NCBI RefSeq assembly: GCF_004801395.1
Contig: NZ_SSOA01000005.1
Span: 1-64,000 of the forward strand
DNA length: 64,000 bases
Reading direction: 5' to 3'
From: Gillisella terrae
GTDB lineage: Bacteria > Pseudomonadota > Alphaproteobacteria > Rhizobiales > Rhizobiaceae
Positions within the stretch are counted from its first letter, which is position 1. Every line of letters starts with the position of its first letter. Shown piece by piece: positions 46,784 through 54,830 of the stretch. A model generated the notes under the pieces. That model saw only the letters and a list, made by a program, of their open reading frames with translations. It had not been told where the DNA came from and did not search any database. The position numbers and the translations under genes were made by a program.

Positions 46784-47527
46784 ATGTCGATCGATACGAT
46801 TTCAAAACCGCTGCTGCGCAGCACGCTGATGGCGCTTTGCGTTGTGTTCATGGCCTCTGTCTTCGGTTATTCTTTGTTGCGCTCGCCTCTGTTGATCGGG
46901 AATGGCACCATCATATCGGCAGCCTCCCTGCTTTTATTTATATTTGTGTGGGTCATTTACGCTTTGCCAAGCCACAACCATCGGCGTTTTGGCCCTGCCA
47001 ATGTCGTGACGGCGATCCGGGCGGCTATTGTCTGTCTTGTCGGAACAACGGTGTTGTTTTCGGGGGAGCGTTTGCTTCTTGAGCCAGCATTGCCAGCCTT
47101 GATCGCGCTTGCCATCTCTGCCTTGGCGTTGGATTGGGTTGATGGCTATCTTGCAAGGCGTTCTCGCCTTGCCTCACCCCTTGGCGCGCGCTTTGATATG
47201 GAGATCGATGCTCTATTCATTCTGGTGCTTTCAGTCACCGCGCTGTTGCTTGAGAAAGCAGGTCTATGGGTGCTGCTGATTGGCTTGATGCGCTACGGCT
47301 TTGTGCTCGCACAATATCCGTTTTCGTGGCTGCGCGTGCCGCTTCAAGACTCGTTTCGCCGGAAATTGATCTGTGTGGTTCAGGTCGGAGCACTGTGCAT
47401 CATCATGCTTCCTTTTATCACGCCACCAGTCTCCACTGTCATTGCCGCAGTGGCATTGCTGCTGCTTTCCTATTCCTTCGCCGCTGATGTGCTTTATTTG
47501 TTGCGTCACGCAGACGAGGCGAAATGA
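46784..47527 (+). CDS. CDP-alcohol phosphatidyltransferase
   Basis: 247 residues from ATG 46784 with GGGGAGGAGG upstream. The full family motif D-G-x2-A-R-x8-G-x3-D-x3-D is present (DGYLARR...GARFDMEID, near residues 126-148), with about eight membrane helices. These enzymes join a CDP-activated alcohol to a second alcohol to form a phosphodiester in the membrane. Its substrate is not one I can name, and the N-terminal helices are longer than in PgsA or PssA. Confidence 0.9.
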   Translation: MSIDTISKPLLRSTLMALCVVFMASVFGYSLLRSPLLIGNGTIISAASLLLFIFVWVIYALPSHNHRRFGPANVVTAIRAAIVCLVGTTVLFSGERLLLEPALPALIALAISALALDWVDGYLARRSRLASPLGARFDMEIDALFILVLSVTALLLEKAGLWVLLIGLMRYGFVLAQYPFSWLRVPLQDSFRRKLICVVQVGALCIIMLPFITPPVSTVIAAVALLLLSYSFAADVLYLLRHADEAK

Positions 47528-47580
47528 GCGGTGCCTCCTCGCCTTTCAAGCGGGCACCATTGAGCGGCTGCGATATGGCC

Positions 47581-48522
47581 TCACCTCCCCTTGTGTTTGC
47601 GCGCCCAAAGTCCTTTCAAAACAAGCGCAATACCCACCGGAGCCACGCCGATGACCGAAAACAGGCCATAGAGCACACTGGCCGAAAAGCCCTGAGCACT
47701 GGTGAAGCCCAGCAAGGGCCAAAGGCTGGCTGCGGCAGCTTCACGTGTGCCCCAGCCACCGACGCTAACCGGTATCAGCATGGTCAAAAGACACAGGGGA
47801 ATGACGGTAACCGCCGCAATGGCGGGCAGCGGTGTTCCCACCGCACTGGCTGCGATAAAAAATGTGGCAACGTAGCTTGCCACAATGGTCACACTCAAAC
47901 TTGTCTGAACAGCAAAAGCCCGGTCCTGCCAAAAGGCCGCCATCAAGTCCGGTTTCAAACCTCTCAGCCGCGCGGGCAGGCGCGCCTTGCCAAATCCGAC
48001 AGCCAGTCCTGCGACAACCAGGGCAAGGCTCAGACAGATCCATACCAGGCTTGCGAATTCCTTGGGCAGGTGATCCCGCGCCACAAAAGGCCAAACCACA
48101 AGACCGATCCCGGTCAGCGCAAAGAAGGCGATCTGGCCAGACAGTCTTTCCAAAACGACGGCAGCGGCGGGCCGTTTCCATCCCCCCTCGCCTTCTTCGG
48201 TCGCACGATAGGCGCGCACTGCGTCTCCTGCCATGCCTCCGGGGAGGATCTGGTTGAGAAAGCTGCCGAGGTAATATTCACGCACGGCAAGGCCGAGGGG
48301 CATGTCATGGCCGAGGCGCTGGGCCGTAAAACGCCAACGTACAGCCGACAAAATCACCTGGAGTTGCACGATCAGCAGCCCTGCCAGGATATGACCGGGC
48401 GGAACATTGGCAAAGGCTGCGACAATCTTCGCTGGATCAACAGCAAGAATGAGGCCGGCGACCAAAGCGAAGCAAAAAGCGATTGTCAAAATTCCGGGTG
48501 CGGGCAAGATCAATCCTTCCAA
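47581..48522 (-). CDS. LPG synthase/AglD-type membrane flippase (UPF0104)
   Basis: 313 residues with about eight membrane helices. Family marks are AVREYYLGSFLNQILPGGMAGDAVRA and the late PVSVGGWGTREAA block. This family includes the flippase half of MprF and AglD-like proteins that move lipid-linked groups across the membrane. It converges on the CDP-alcohol transferase (53 bases) and diverges from the sulfatase-fold gene (44 bases), which suggests one lipid pathway. Confidence 0.85.
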   Translation of the reverse strand: MEGLILPAPGILTIAFCFALVAGLILAVDPAKIVAAFANVPPGHILAGLLIVQLQVILSAVRWRFTAQRLGHDMPLGLAVREYYLGSFLNQILPGGMAGDAVRAYRATEEGEGGWKRPAAAVVLERLSGQIAFFALTGIGLVVWPFVARDHLPKEFASLVWICLSLALVVAGLAVGFGKARLPARLRGLKPDLMAAFWQDRAFAVQTSLSVTIVASYVATFFIAASAVGTPLPAIAAVTVIPLCLLTMLIPVSVGGWGTREAAAASLWPLLGFTSAQGFSASVLYGLFSVIGVAPVGIALVLKGLWARKHKGR

Positions 48523-48566
48523 AGCGCCATCCGTGCGAGCCGCTTTTGGGTGAGCAGAGAGATGTC

Positions 48567-50183
48567 ATGATGCGACGATACAGATTTGACAAGAACATTG
48601 TCGCCGCCTTTGTCTTTTTTCTGATCGCTTTTGTTGTCCTGACATTGCCAGATCATCCGGATGCTTTCTCTGCACGTGCATTTCTGCGGCTTCCCGTGGA
48701 AGTTCCCTTGCTCGGCCTTGCCCTGTTGGTTTTGCCGAAACGGCTGACGGCTTTACTCAAACCCATGTTTGTGTGCGCAATTGGCATTATGCTTTTTTTG
48801 AAAATGGTCGATATTGGCGTTCAATCTGCATTTCAGCGACCATTTAATCCCTATCTCGATGCCAAGATGCTGGTTGACGGCTGGCGCTTGATGCGCAGCA
48901 CCATTGGAACCCCTGCCGCTGTGCTGACGATTGCGGCGCTGACCAGCGCATTTTCTGGCGTCGTTTATCTGTTTCACTGGTCGGCCACACAGCTCGCGTC
49001 AAGCGAAAGGCGTAGCTTGAAAATCGGCGGGGCTTATGCCGGTGTTTTGCTTCTTGGTGCGATAATTTCGGCAATGGCTCCATTGGTGGGCCTCAAAAAC
49101 GTCGTGGATGGGCGCGCCCTTCGCTATTTCAGCGCCCGCCTCGCCCTCGTGGTGGATTCGGTGGCAGATATGCGCCGCTTTGAGCAGGCGCTGGCAGCAT
49201 CCCCGTCCGAGGCATCGCAACCGGATTTGTTGCGAGCGGTGCGCGGTCGTGATGTCCTGTTGATCTTCATTGAGTCCTATGGACGAAGCGCCGTTGATGA
49301 TCCGCGCTACCGCGCTCTCATCCGCGCCCGGCAGGCAAGCATGGAGGGCGCGCTGAAAGCTGCTGGTTATGGATCGGCAAGTGGTTGGAGCGTCTCGCCC
49401 ACAGTCGGCGGTCTTAGCTGGCTTGCCCATGGCACTGTTTTATCCGGACTTTGGATCGATAGTCAGGCCCGCTATGATCGCCTGATGAGGAGTGATAGGC
49501 CAAGCCTGAACCGTTTGTTCCGGCAGGCAGGCTGGCGCACAGTGGCCGTAATGCCAGCCATTACCATGGATTGGCCTGAGGCTGCTTATTTTGGTTATGA
49601 TCAGGTTTTTGCGTCCAAAGAGCTTGGTTATCGAGGCAAGTCCTTCAACTGGGTGACAATGCCGGATCAATATACGCTACATGCTCTTGATCGCCTGGTT
49701 CGCCAGCCCTCCCGGCGCGCGGCAAAGCCAGTGATGGCTGAAATTGCGCTGATTTCCAGCCATGCGCCATGGACACCGATACCACGGCTGATTGGCTGGG
49801 ACGGTATCGGTGATGGATCGGTCTTTAACGCACAAGCTGAAGAGGGGGATAGTCCGGCCATGGTCTGGGCCGATCCCGACCGGGTGCGGCGTCACTACAT
49901 CCAGACCATCGACTATTCGCTGCACACTGTCGGAGATTACATCGCTCGTTTCGGTGATGACGCGGTGTTTATTCTTTTAGGAGATCATCAGCCAGCATCG
50001 CTGATCACCGGATCCAACGCCTCTCGCTCGGTGCCTGTGCATATCATCAGCCGGGACCAAAAGTTGATAGAGCGCTTTTTAGCAGAAGGTTTCAGCATGG
50101 GAATGACGCCGCACGCTGATGCGCGCGAGGAACCAATGGACAAGCTGCGCGGTCTTTTGGTGCGACTGTTCTCCACACAGTAG
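48567..50183 (+). CDS. Membrane sulfatase/alkaline phosphatase-fold transferase (LtaS/EptA-like)
   Basis: 538 residues from ATG 48567. Four or five N-terminal membrane helices (to about residue 180) precede an outward-facing alkaline phosphatase-fold domain. LLIFIESYGRS gives the metal-binding Glu, VGGLSWLAHGTVLSG the likely nucleophile region and ILLGDHQP the Asp-His metal site. Such proteins move phosphoglycerol or phosphoethanolamine from phospholipids to surface acceptors. Here it may add or remove a head group after the neighbouring flippase has acted. Confidence 0.85.
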   Translation: MMRRYRFDKNIVAAFVFFLIAFVVLTLPDHPDAFSARAFLRLPVEVPLLGLALLVLPKRLTALLKPMFVCAIGIMLFLKMVDIGVQSAFQRPFNPYLDAKMLVDGWRLMRSTIGTPAAVLTIAALTSAFSGVVYLFHWSATQLASSERRSLKIGGAYAGVLLLGAIISAMAPLVGLKNVVDGRALRYFSARLALVVDSVADMRRFEQALAASPSEASQPDLLRAVRGRDVLLIFIESYGRSAVDDPRYRALIRARQASMEGALKAAGYGSASGWSVSPTVGGLSWLAHGTVLSGLWIDSQARYDRLMRSDRPSLNRLFRQAGWRTVAVMPAITMDWPEAAYFGYDQVFASKELGYRGKSFNWVTMPDQYTLHALDRLVRQPSRRAAKPVMAEIALISSHAPWTPIPRLIGWDGIGDGSVFNAQAEEGDSPAMVWADPDRVRRHYIQTIDYSLHTVGDYIARFGDDAVFILLGDHQPASLITGSNASRSVPVHIISRDQKLIERFLAEGFSMGMTPHADAREEPMDKLRGLLVRLFSTQ

Positions 50184-50287
50184 GATGGAGCAGGGCAGGT
50201 GTTCTGCACGACTTGGAGGTGCCGTGCTTGGATGACCAAAACCCTGACAGCTGTCAGGGTTTTGGTCTGCGTTTAACCTACATCCTT

Positions 50288-50388
50288 AGAGTCTGTCAGG
50301 TTCAAATTGAACCTGACAGACTCTGGATTCCCTTGTTTTCGTTTGTCTATTCAGGAAAACCGGATTCCACTTTTCTCTGACAAACTCT
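50288..50388. repeat. RIME-like palindromic element, copy B (inverted)
   Basis: Contains a perfect 18-bp inverted repeat with a one-base centre (50288-50324), then CCTTGTTTTCGTTTGTC and ends CTGACAAACTCT. Read on the minus strand it matches 10060-10163 closely except for compensating changes in the palindrome arms, so the structure is kept. Confidence 0.8.
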
Positions 50389-50442
50389 GCTGCATAATTT
50401 CCACCTTAAATCGGAGTCGATTTAAGGTGGAAATTATGCAGC
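50389..50442. repeat. Perfect 24-bp inverted repeat
   Basis: Arms 50389-50412 and 50419-50442 are exact reverse complements around GGAGTC. AT-rich, begins GCTGCATAATTTCC. It directly abuts the RIME-like copy. No T-run follows, so it is not a standard terminator. Confidence 0.85.
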
Positions 50443-50454
50443 AGCTTAAAAGTG

Positions 50455-50497
50455 TTACAGCGTCCTTTGTGCGCCATATTTGGCGCACGGCGCTGTA
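50455..50497. repeat. Palindromic repeat of the 'GGCGCTGTA' family
   Basis: TTACAGCGTCCTTTGTGCGCCA then TAT then TTGGCGCACGGCGCTGTA, an imperfect palindrome with a perfect core; partner of the element at 22714-22753. With the two repeats before it, it fills most of 50184-50555, in which no gene is seen. Confidence 0.75.
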
Positions 50498-50555
50498 GAA
50501 GAGAGCGAGCGAAGCTGCTCCGGCATGTCACGCCGTTGCTGCCCGGACGATGGGG

Positions 50556-51548
50556 TTAGATTTCAGACCTTGGAAAGTGACAAGCGACGCTGCGTGCAGT
50601 GGAGATTGGGGCGAGGGGTGGTCGTACCTGACCACAGATGTCTTGAGCGATCGGGCAGCGGGTCGAAAATTTACAGCCCTTCGGCGGATTGAGCGGGCTT
50701 GGAATTTCACCTTTCAGCAAAATGCGCTCCTGCCGTCCCCGCCTGTGCGGCTGCGGAATGGCAGACAGCAGCGCTTGCGTATAGGGATGGCTGGGGTTGG
50801 CGTAGAGTTCATCGGTTTCGCCAATCTCGACAATGGAGCCGAGATACATCACCGCCACTCGGGTAGAAACTTGCCGCACCACGGCCAGATCATGGGCGAT
50901 AAACACGTAAGTGAGATTGAGCTTTTCGCGCAAATCGCTGAACAGATTGACAATCTGCGCCTGAACCGAGACGTCCAATGCAGACACCGGCTCATCCGCC
51001 ACAATCACCTTTGGCTCAATGGCCAAGGCGCGGGCAATGCCAATGCGCTGGCGCTGGCCGCCGGAGAACTCATGGGGGTAACGGTCGAGATATTCGCGCC
51101 GCAAACCGACAAGATCCATCAATTCCACGAGGCGGTCTTCGATGGCTGCTCCCTCGCGGATTTTATGGACTTTCAGCACCTCGCCCAGCACATCGCGGAT
51201 TTTGCGGCGCGGGTTGAGCGAGGCGGAAGGATCTTGAAAAATCATCTGCATCTTGCGACGAACCCGCAAAAGATCAGTTCCCTCTGCCTTGGTGATGGTC
51301 TCGCCATCAAAATCCAGCGCGCCATCGGTAATATCGTAAAGCCGCGTGAGGCATCGGCCGAGGGTGGATTTTCCAGAGCCGGATTCACCCACCAGTCCCA
51401 GGGTTTCGCCTGCGAAAACCTCAAGGCTGATCTTGTCGACAGCATGCAATGTGCGGCCGGAGCCGGGACGGATGGTTTTGCCAACGGTGAAATTTTTGGT
51501 CAGTTCACGGGCCGTGAGAAGTGGGGTTCGTGTTGCAGGCGTGCTCAT
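50556..51548 (-). CDS. dppF: Peptide ABC transporter ATPase (DppF/OppF)
   Basis: 330 residues: Walker A GESGSGKST, FQDPSASLNPR, signature EFSGGQRQR, Walker B VIVADEPVSALD, and the C-terminal oligopeptide ABC extension with CKFSTRCP, a likely iron-sulfur or zinc site. Last gene of the operon; overlaps dppD by four bases. Confidence 0.93.
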   Translation of the reverse strand: MSTPATRTPLLTARELTKNFTVGKTIRPGSGRTLHAVDKISLEVFAGETLGLVGESGSGKSTLGRCLTRLYDITDGALDFDGETITKAEGTDLLRVRRKMQMIFQDPSASLNPRRKIRDVLGEVLKVHKIREGAAIEDRLVELMDLVGLRREYLDRYPHEFSGGQRQRIGIARALAIEPKVIVADEPVSALDVSVQAQIVNLFSDLREKLNLTYVFIAHDLAVVRQVSTRVAVMYLGSIVEIGETDELYANPSHPYTQALLSAIPQPHRRGRQERILLKGEIPSPLNPPKGCKFSTRCPIAQDICGQVRPPLAPISTARSVACHFPRSEI

Positions 51549-52570
51549 GCAAGCTCCTCCAAGGGCAAAACGGTTGAGCGCAGCAGGTCTCGTTCTGGCG
51601 CATCGAGAACACAGAGGCAGGCTTGTTCTTGGTAGCGGCGTAGCGGCGGATGGGTGTTACAAGCGGCACTTGCAAAGCGACAGCGTGGCGCAAAGCCGCA
51701 AGCCTCCGTCATCATATCCGGGGTAGGGGGCATGCCGGGAATGGATTTCAGCCTCGAGAGGCGCGGGCCGGTCAGCGGCGGAATGGAACCCATCAAACCC
51801 CATGTGTAGGGATGCATGGGATTGGTGAAGATCTGATCGGTCGGGCCGCGCTCGACAATGCGGCCCGCATACATCACCGCCACCTGATCTGCCACTTCGG
51901 CGACCACGCCCATATCATGGGTGATAAGAATGATGGCCGAGCCAAAATCCTTGCGCAAGCGCAATAGCAGATCCAGCACCTGCGCCTGCACGGTCACATC
52001 CAAAGCGGTTGTTGGTTCATCAGCCACCAGCAGAGCCGGATTGCACGACAGCGCCATGGCAATCACGGCCCTTTGGCGCATGCCACCGGAAAGTTGATGC
52101 GGATAGCGATCCACCGCTTCACCGGGATTTGAAAGGCCAACTTCGCCCAAAAGTTCGATGGCCCGCAGGCGGGCTGCGCGGGCAGAGATATTCTCATGCG
52201 CCTGAATTTGCTCGGCAATCTGCCAGCCAATGGTGTAGACGGGCGTGAGAGCCGTCATCGGGTCTTGGGAGATCAAACCGATGTCTTTGCCACGGATGCG
52301 GCGCATCTGCTGGGCCGACATATCCATGATGCGCTTGCCCTTAAAGGCAACAGCGCCATCCACTCTTGTCGTTTTGGGATCATGCAGTCCCAACAAAGAC
52401 AACAGCGTGACGGATTTGCCTGAGCCGGATTCACCGACAATCGACAAAATCTCACCCTCGCGTACCGTAAACGATACATCCCGGACCGATTTGACCATGC
52501 CACGATCGGTGGCAAAGGAAACGGACAGTCCGTTCACATCAAGCAGGACGGGCTTTTCGATCATTTCCAT
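51545..52570 (-). CDS. dppD: Peptide ABC transporter ATPase (DppD/OppD)
   Basis: 341 residues: Walker A GESGSGKSV, SQDPMTALTPVYTIG, signature QLSGGMRQR, Walker B LLVADEPTTALD, and the C-terminal CGFAPRCRFA cysteine block. Forms the ATPase dimer with DppF. Starts three bases after the permease stop. Confidence 0.93.
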   Translation of the reverse strand: MEMIEKPVLLDVNGLSVSFATDRGMVKSVRDVSFTVREGEILSIVGESGSGKSVTLLSLLGLHDPKTTRVDGAVAFKGKRIMDMSAQQMRRIRGKDIGLISQDPMTALTPVYTIGWQIAEQIQAHENISARAARLRAIELLGEVGLSNPGEAVDRYPHQLSGGMRQRAVIAMALSCNPALLVADEPTTALDVTVQAQVLDLLLRLRKDFGSAIILITHDMGVVAEVADQVAVMYAGRIVERGPTDQIFTNPMHPYTWGLMGSIPPLTGPRLSRLKSIPGMPPTPDMMTEACGFAPRCRFASAACNTHPPLRRYQEQACLCVLDAPERDLLRSTVLPLEELA

Positions 52571-52573
52571 GAC

Positions 52574-53545
52574 TCAGTTCCCCCTCACACGCGGATCAAT
52601 CAGCACGTAGACAACATCGACAACCGCATTGGCCAGCACCACGAAAAATGAGGCATAGATCACCGTGCCAAGGATCATTGGAAGGTCGAGGTTCAAAAGT
52701 GCCTGATAGGTCAGGCGGCCAACACCGTTCAGGCCGAAAACCACTTCCGTCAGCAGGGCCGAGCCGCCAACCAGCGCGCCAAAATCAAGGCCGAACATGG
52801 TCACGAAGGCTATCAGCGAGGTGCGCAGCGCATGGCGCAGCATCACACGGGCCGGGCTCAGCCCCTTGGCGCGGGCGGTGCGGATGAAATCTTCCTGATA
52901 GGCTTCTACCAGATTGGCGCGCAGCACCCGGCCATAAATGCCAATATAGAGGGCTGCCAGCGTAATCCATGGGATGATGAGAGTTTTGAACCAGCCAATC
53001 GGGTCTGACAGCAGCGGCTTGTAGCCTAGCGATGGCACCCAGGAAAACAGCCAGGTGTCGTGAAACCGGCTTTGCGATATCAGGTTCATCACCTCGCCCA
53101 GCCAATAGACCGGCATGGAAACCCCAATCAGTGCCAGCACCATCAGGCCCCGGTCAATCACTGTGTCACGGGTCATGGCAGCCACCACACCCACAAAGAC
53201 GGAACCCAGCACCCACAGCACCGCAGCCCCCGTCACCAGTGACAGAGTAACAGGTGCCGCCTCCATCACCTGCGGCACCACGCGCATGCCACGATTGACA
53301 TAGGATGCAAGATCTTGCGTCACAAACAACCGCTTCATCATCAGGGCGTATTGCACTGGAAGCGGGCGATCAAAGCCGAATTCCTTGCGGACGGTTTCAA
53401 TGGTTTCTGGCGATGCATTGCGCCCGGCAATGCGGGCGGCAGGATCGGCCCCCGGCGTGGCAAAGAAAATCAGAAACACCAGAGCGGAAATGCCAAACAG
53501 AACGAAAATCATCTGGGCAAAACGCTGAACAATCGCGACACTCAT
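52574..53545 (-). CDS. dppB: Peptide ABC transporter permease (DppB)
   Basis: 323 residues from ATG 53545, preceded by GAGGAG. Six membrane segments, the N-terminal FATPGADPAARIAGRNAS region and the EAA loop (FIRTARAKGLSPARVMLRHALR) of the BPD permease family. Pairs with the DppC-like permease encoded just upstream. Confidence 0.93.
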   Translation of the reverse strand: MSVAIVQRFAQMIFVLFGISALVFLIFFATPGADPAARIAGRNASPETIETVRKEFGFDRPLPVQYALMMKRLFVTQDLASYVNRGMRVVPQVMEAAPVTLSLVTGAAVLWVLGSVFVGVVAAMTRDTVIDRGLMVLALIGVSMPVYWLGEVMNLISQSRFHDTWLFSWVPSLGYKPLLSDPIGWFKTLIIPWITLAALYIGIYGRVLRANLVEAYQEDFIRTARAKGLSPARVMLRHALRTSLIAFVTMFGLDFGALVGGSALLTEVVFGLNGVGRLTYQALLNLDLPMILGTVIYASFFVVLANAVVDVVYVLIDPRVRGN

Positions 53546-53555
53546 AGCAGGCTCC

Positions 53556-54593
53556 TCAGATGATTTTTGTGCGCGGATCAAGCGCATCACGCACGCTGTC
53601 GCCCAGCACATTCAAGGCCAGAACGGTGAGCACAATGGCAATGCCGGGTGCGAGTGCCACGATGGGGCGGGTATAAAGCAGGCCTTGCCCATCCTGAATG
53701 ATTGTGCCCCAGCTGGCATCCGGTGCCTGAACACCAATGGAGAGAAAGGACAGCGAGGATTCCGTGATGATGTTGAGCGCCATCATCAGCGGAACAAACA
53801 CAATCAGCAGCGTAGAAATATTGGGCAGAATATCTTTCAGCAGAATGCGCCAGCGTGGAATGCCAAGGCCAATGGCCGCCAGCACGAACTCACTGTTTTT
53901 CAGCGCCAAAACTCTGCCCCGCACCGGGCGAGCCACGTAGGGAACGTAGATGATGCCAATAATGCCAATGGGCAGCAGCAGGCTATTGGCATTGATCTCA
54001 ACCGGACCAATCGTGATGCCTTGCGAGATCAGCACAATGGAGAGCGAAATGGCCAGAAGATAGACCGGAAAAGCCCAGAGAATATCGAGAATGCGCGACA
54101 GGATCATATCGGTCACCCCGCCGAAGAAGCCGGCACAGATGCCGATCAAGGCGGCCAGACCTAAACAGATGACGGTGGCAGAGGCCGAGATAATCAACGA
54201 GTTTCGCCCACCATACAACAGCCGCGCCGCCACATCGCGCCCCTGGCTATCGGCCCCCAGAACATACTGCCGCTCCCAGGTGGGGCCGATGGGCGTAACC
54301 CCCAAGCCCAACCCTTCGGTGGATGGCTGCATGACCTTGATGCGCTTGCCATCGACCGTGATTTTACCGCTCAGGTTGGAGCGAAAGGGATCGGTCTGCG
54401 CGATATAACTGGCATAAAGCGGGGCTGCTAAACTGGAACATACGATGAACAAAAGCATGAGTGTTGCGGCAATCGCCGAGCGATCGCGGCGCAAGATCCG
54501 CCAGGCCCGTTGCCATGGGCTGGAACCTGCCATTCGTTTTGGTGCCTCTGCGGGCATCGTCGATGTGGCGACACCTTCGGACAGGTCAGTCAT
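53556..54593 (-). CDS. dppC: Peptide ABC transporter permease (DppC)
   Basis: 345 residues from ATG 54593 with AGGATA upstream. N-terminal oligopeptide-permease segment, YVLGADSQGRDVAARLLYGGRNSL, and the EAA loop FVLAAIGLGIPRWRILLKDILPN. Ten bases before dppB. The 237-base gap upstream of it holds repeat hairpins, so the binding-protein transcript may be processed or partly ended there. Confidence 0.92.
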   Translation of the reverse strand: MTDLSEGVATSTMPAEAPKRMAGSSPWQRAWRILRRDRSAIAATLMLLFIVCSSLAAPLYASYIAQTDPFRSNLSGKITVDGKRIKVMQPSTEGLGLGVTPIGPTWERQYVLGADSQGRDVAARLLYGGRNSLIISASATVICLGLAALIGICAGFFGGVTDMILSRILDILWAFPVYLLAISLSIVLISQGITIGPVEINANSLLLPIGIIGIIYVPYVARPVRGRVLALKNSEFVLAAIGLGIPRWRILLKDILPNISTLLIVFVPLMMALNIITESSLSFLSIGVQAPDASWGTIIQDGQGLLYTRPIVALAPGIAIVLTVLALNVLGDSVRDALDPRTKII

Positions 54594-54688
54594 GTGATAT
54601 CCTTCAATAGCCGCGTTTGTCTTTTGAAAAGGGTGGCGTAGGAACGCCACCTCAGCGCATTGACAAGCCTCACTCTCGACATTTCGTC

Positions 54689-54787
54689 ATCCTCGGGCCT
54701 GTCCCGAGGATCGATCGCATATGAATAAGCAATTGACATCATTGACGAAAATGAATGTGATTGGATGCTCGGCACAAGGCCGAGCAT
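54689..54787. repeat. Pair of small inverted repeats between binding-protein and permease genes
   Basis: ATCCTCGGG/CCCGAGGAT (54689-54711) and ATGCTCGGC/GCCGAGCAT (54765-54787), outward-symmetric about an AT-rich centre. A GTGGCGT/ACGCCAC hairpin lies just before dppC near 54633-54650. Similar CCTCGGG dyads are common intergenic repeats in Rhizobiales. They may stabilise the 3' end of the binding-protein mRNA. Confidence 0.6.
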
Positions 54788-54830
54788 GACGTCGGAGCGT
54801 TGGGAAAGCCCGTCCTTTTGGCAAAGACGC

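Noticed and set aside
47524-48570. 348-codon plus-strand frame opposite the flippase gene
   Set aside because: Its translation is rich in Gln, Arg, His and Cys with no hydrophobic or motif pattern, while the minus strand encodes a clear membrane protein.
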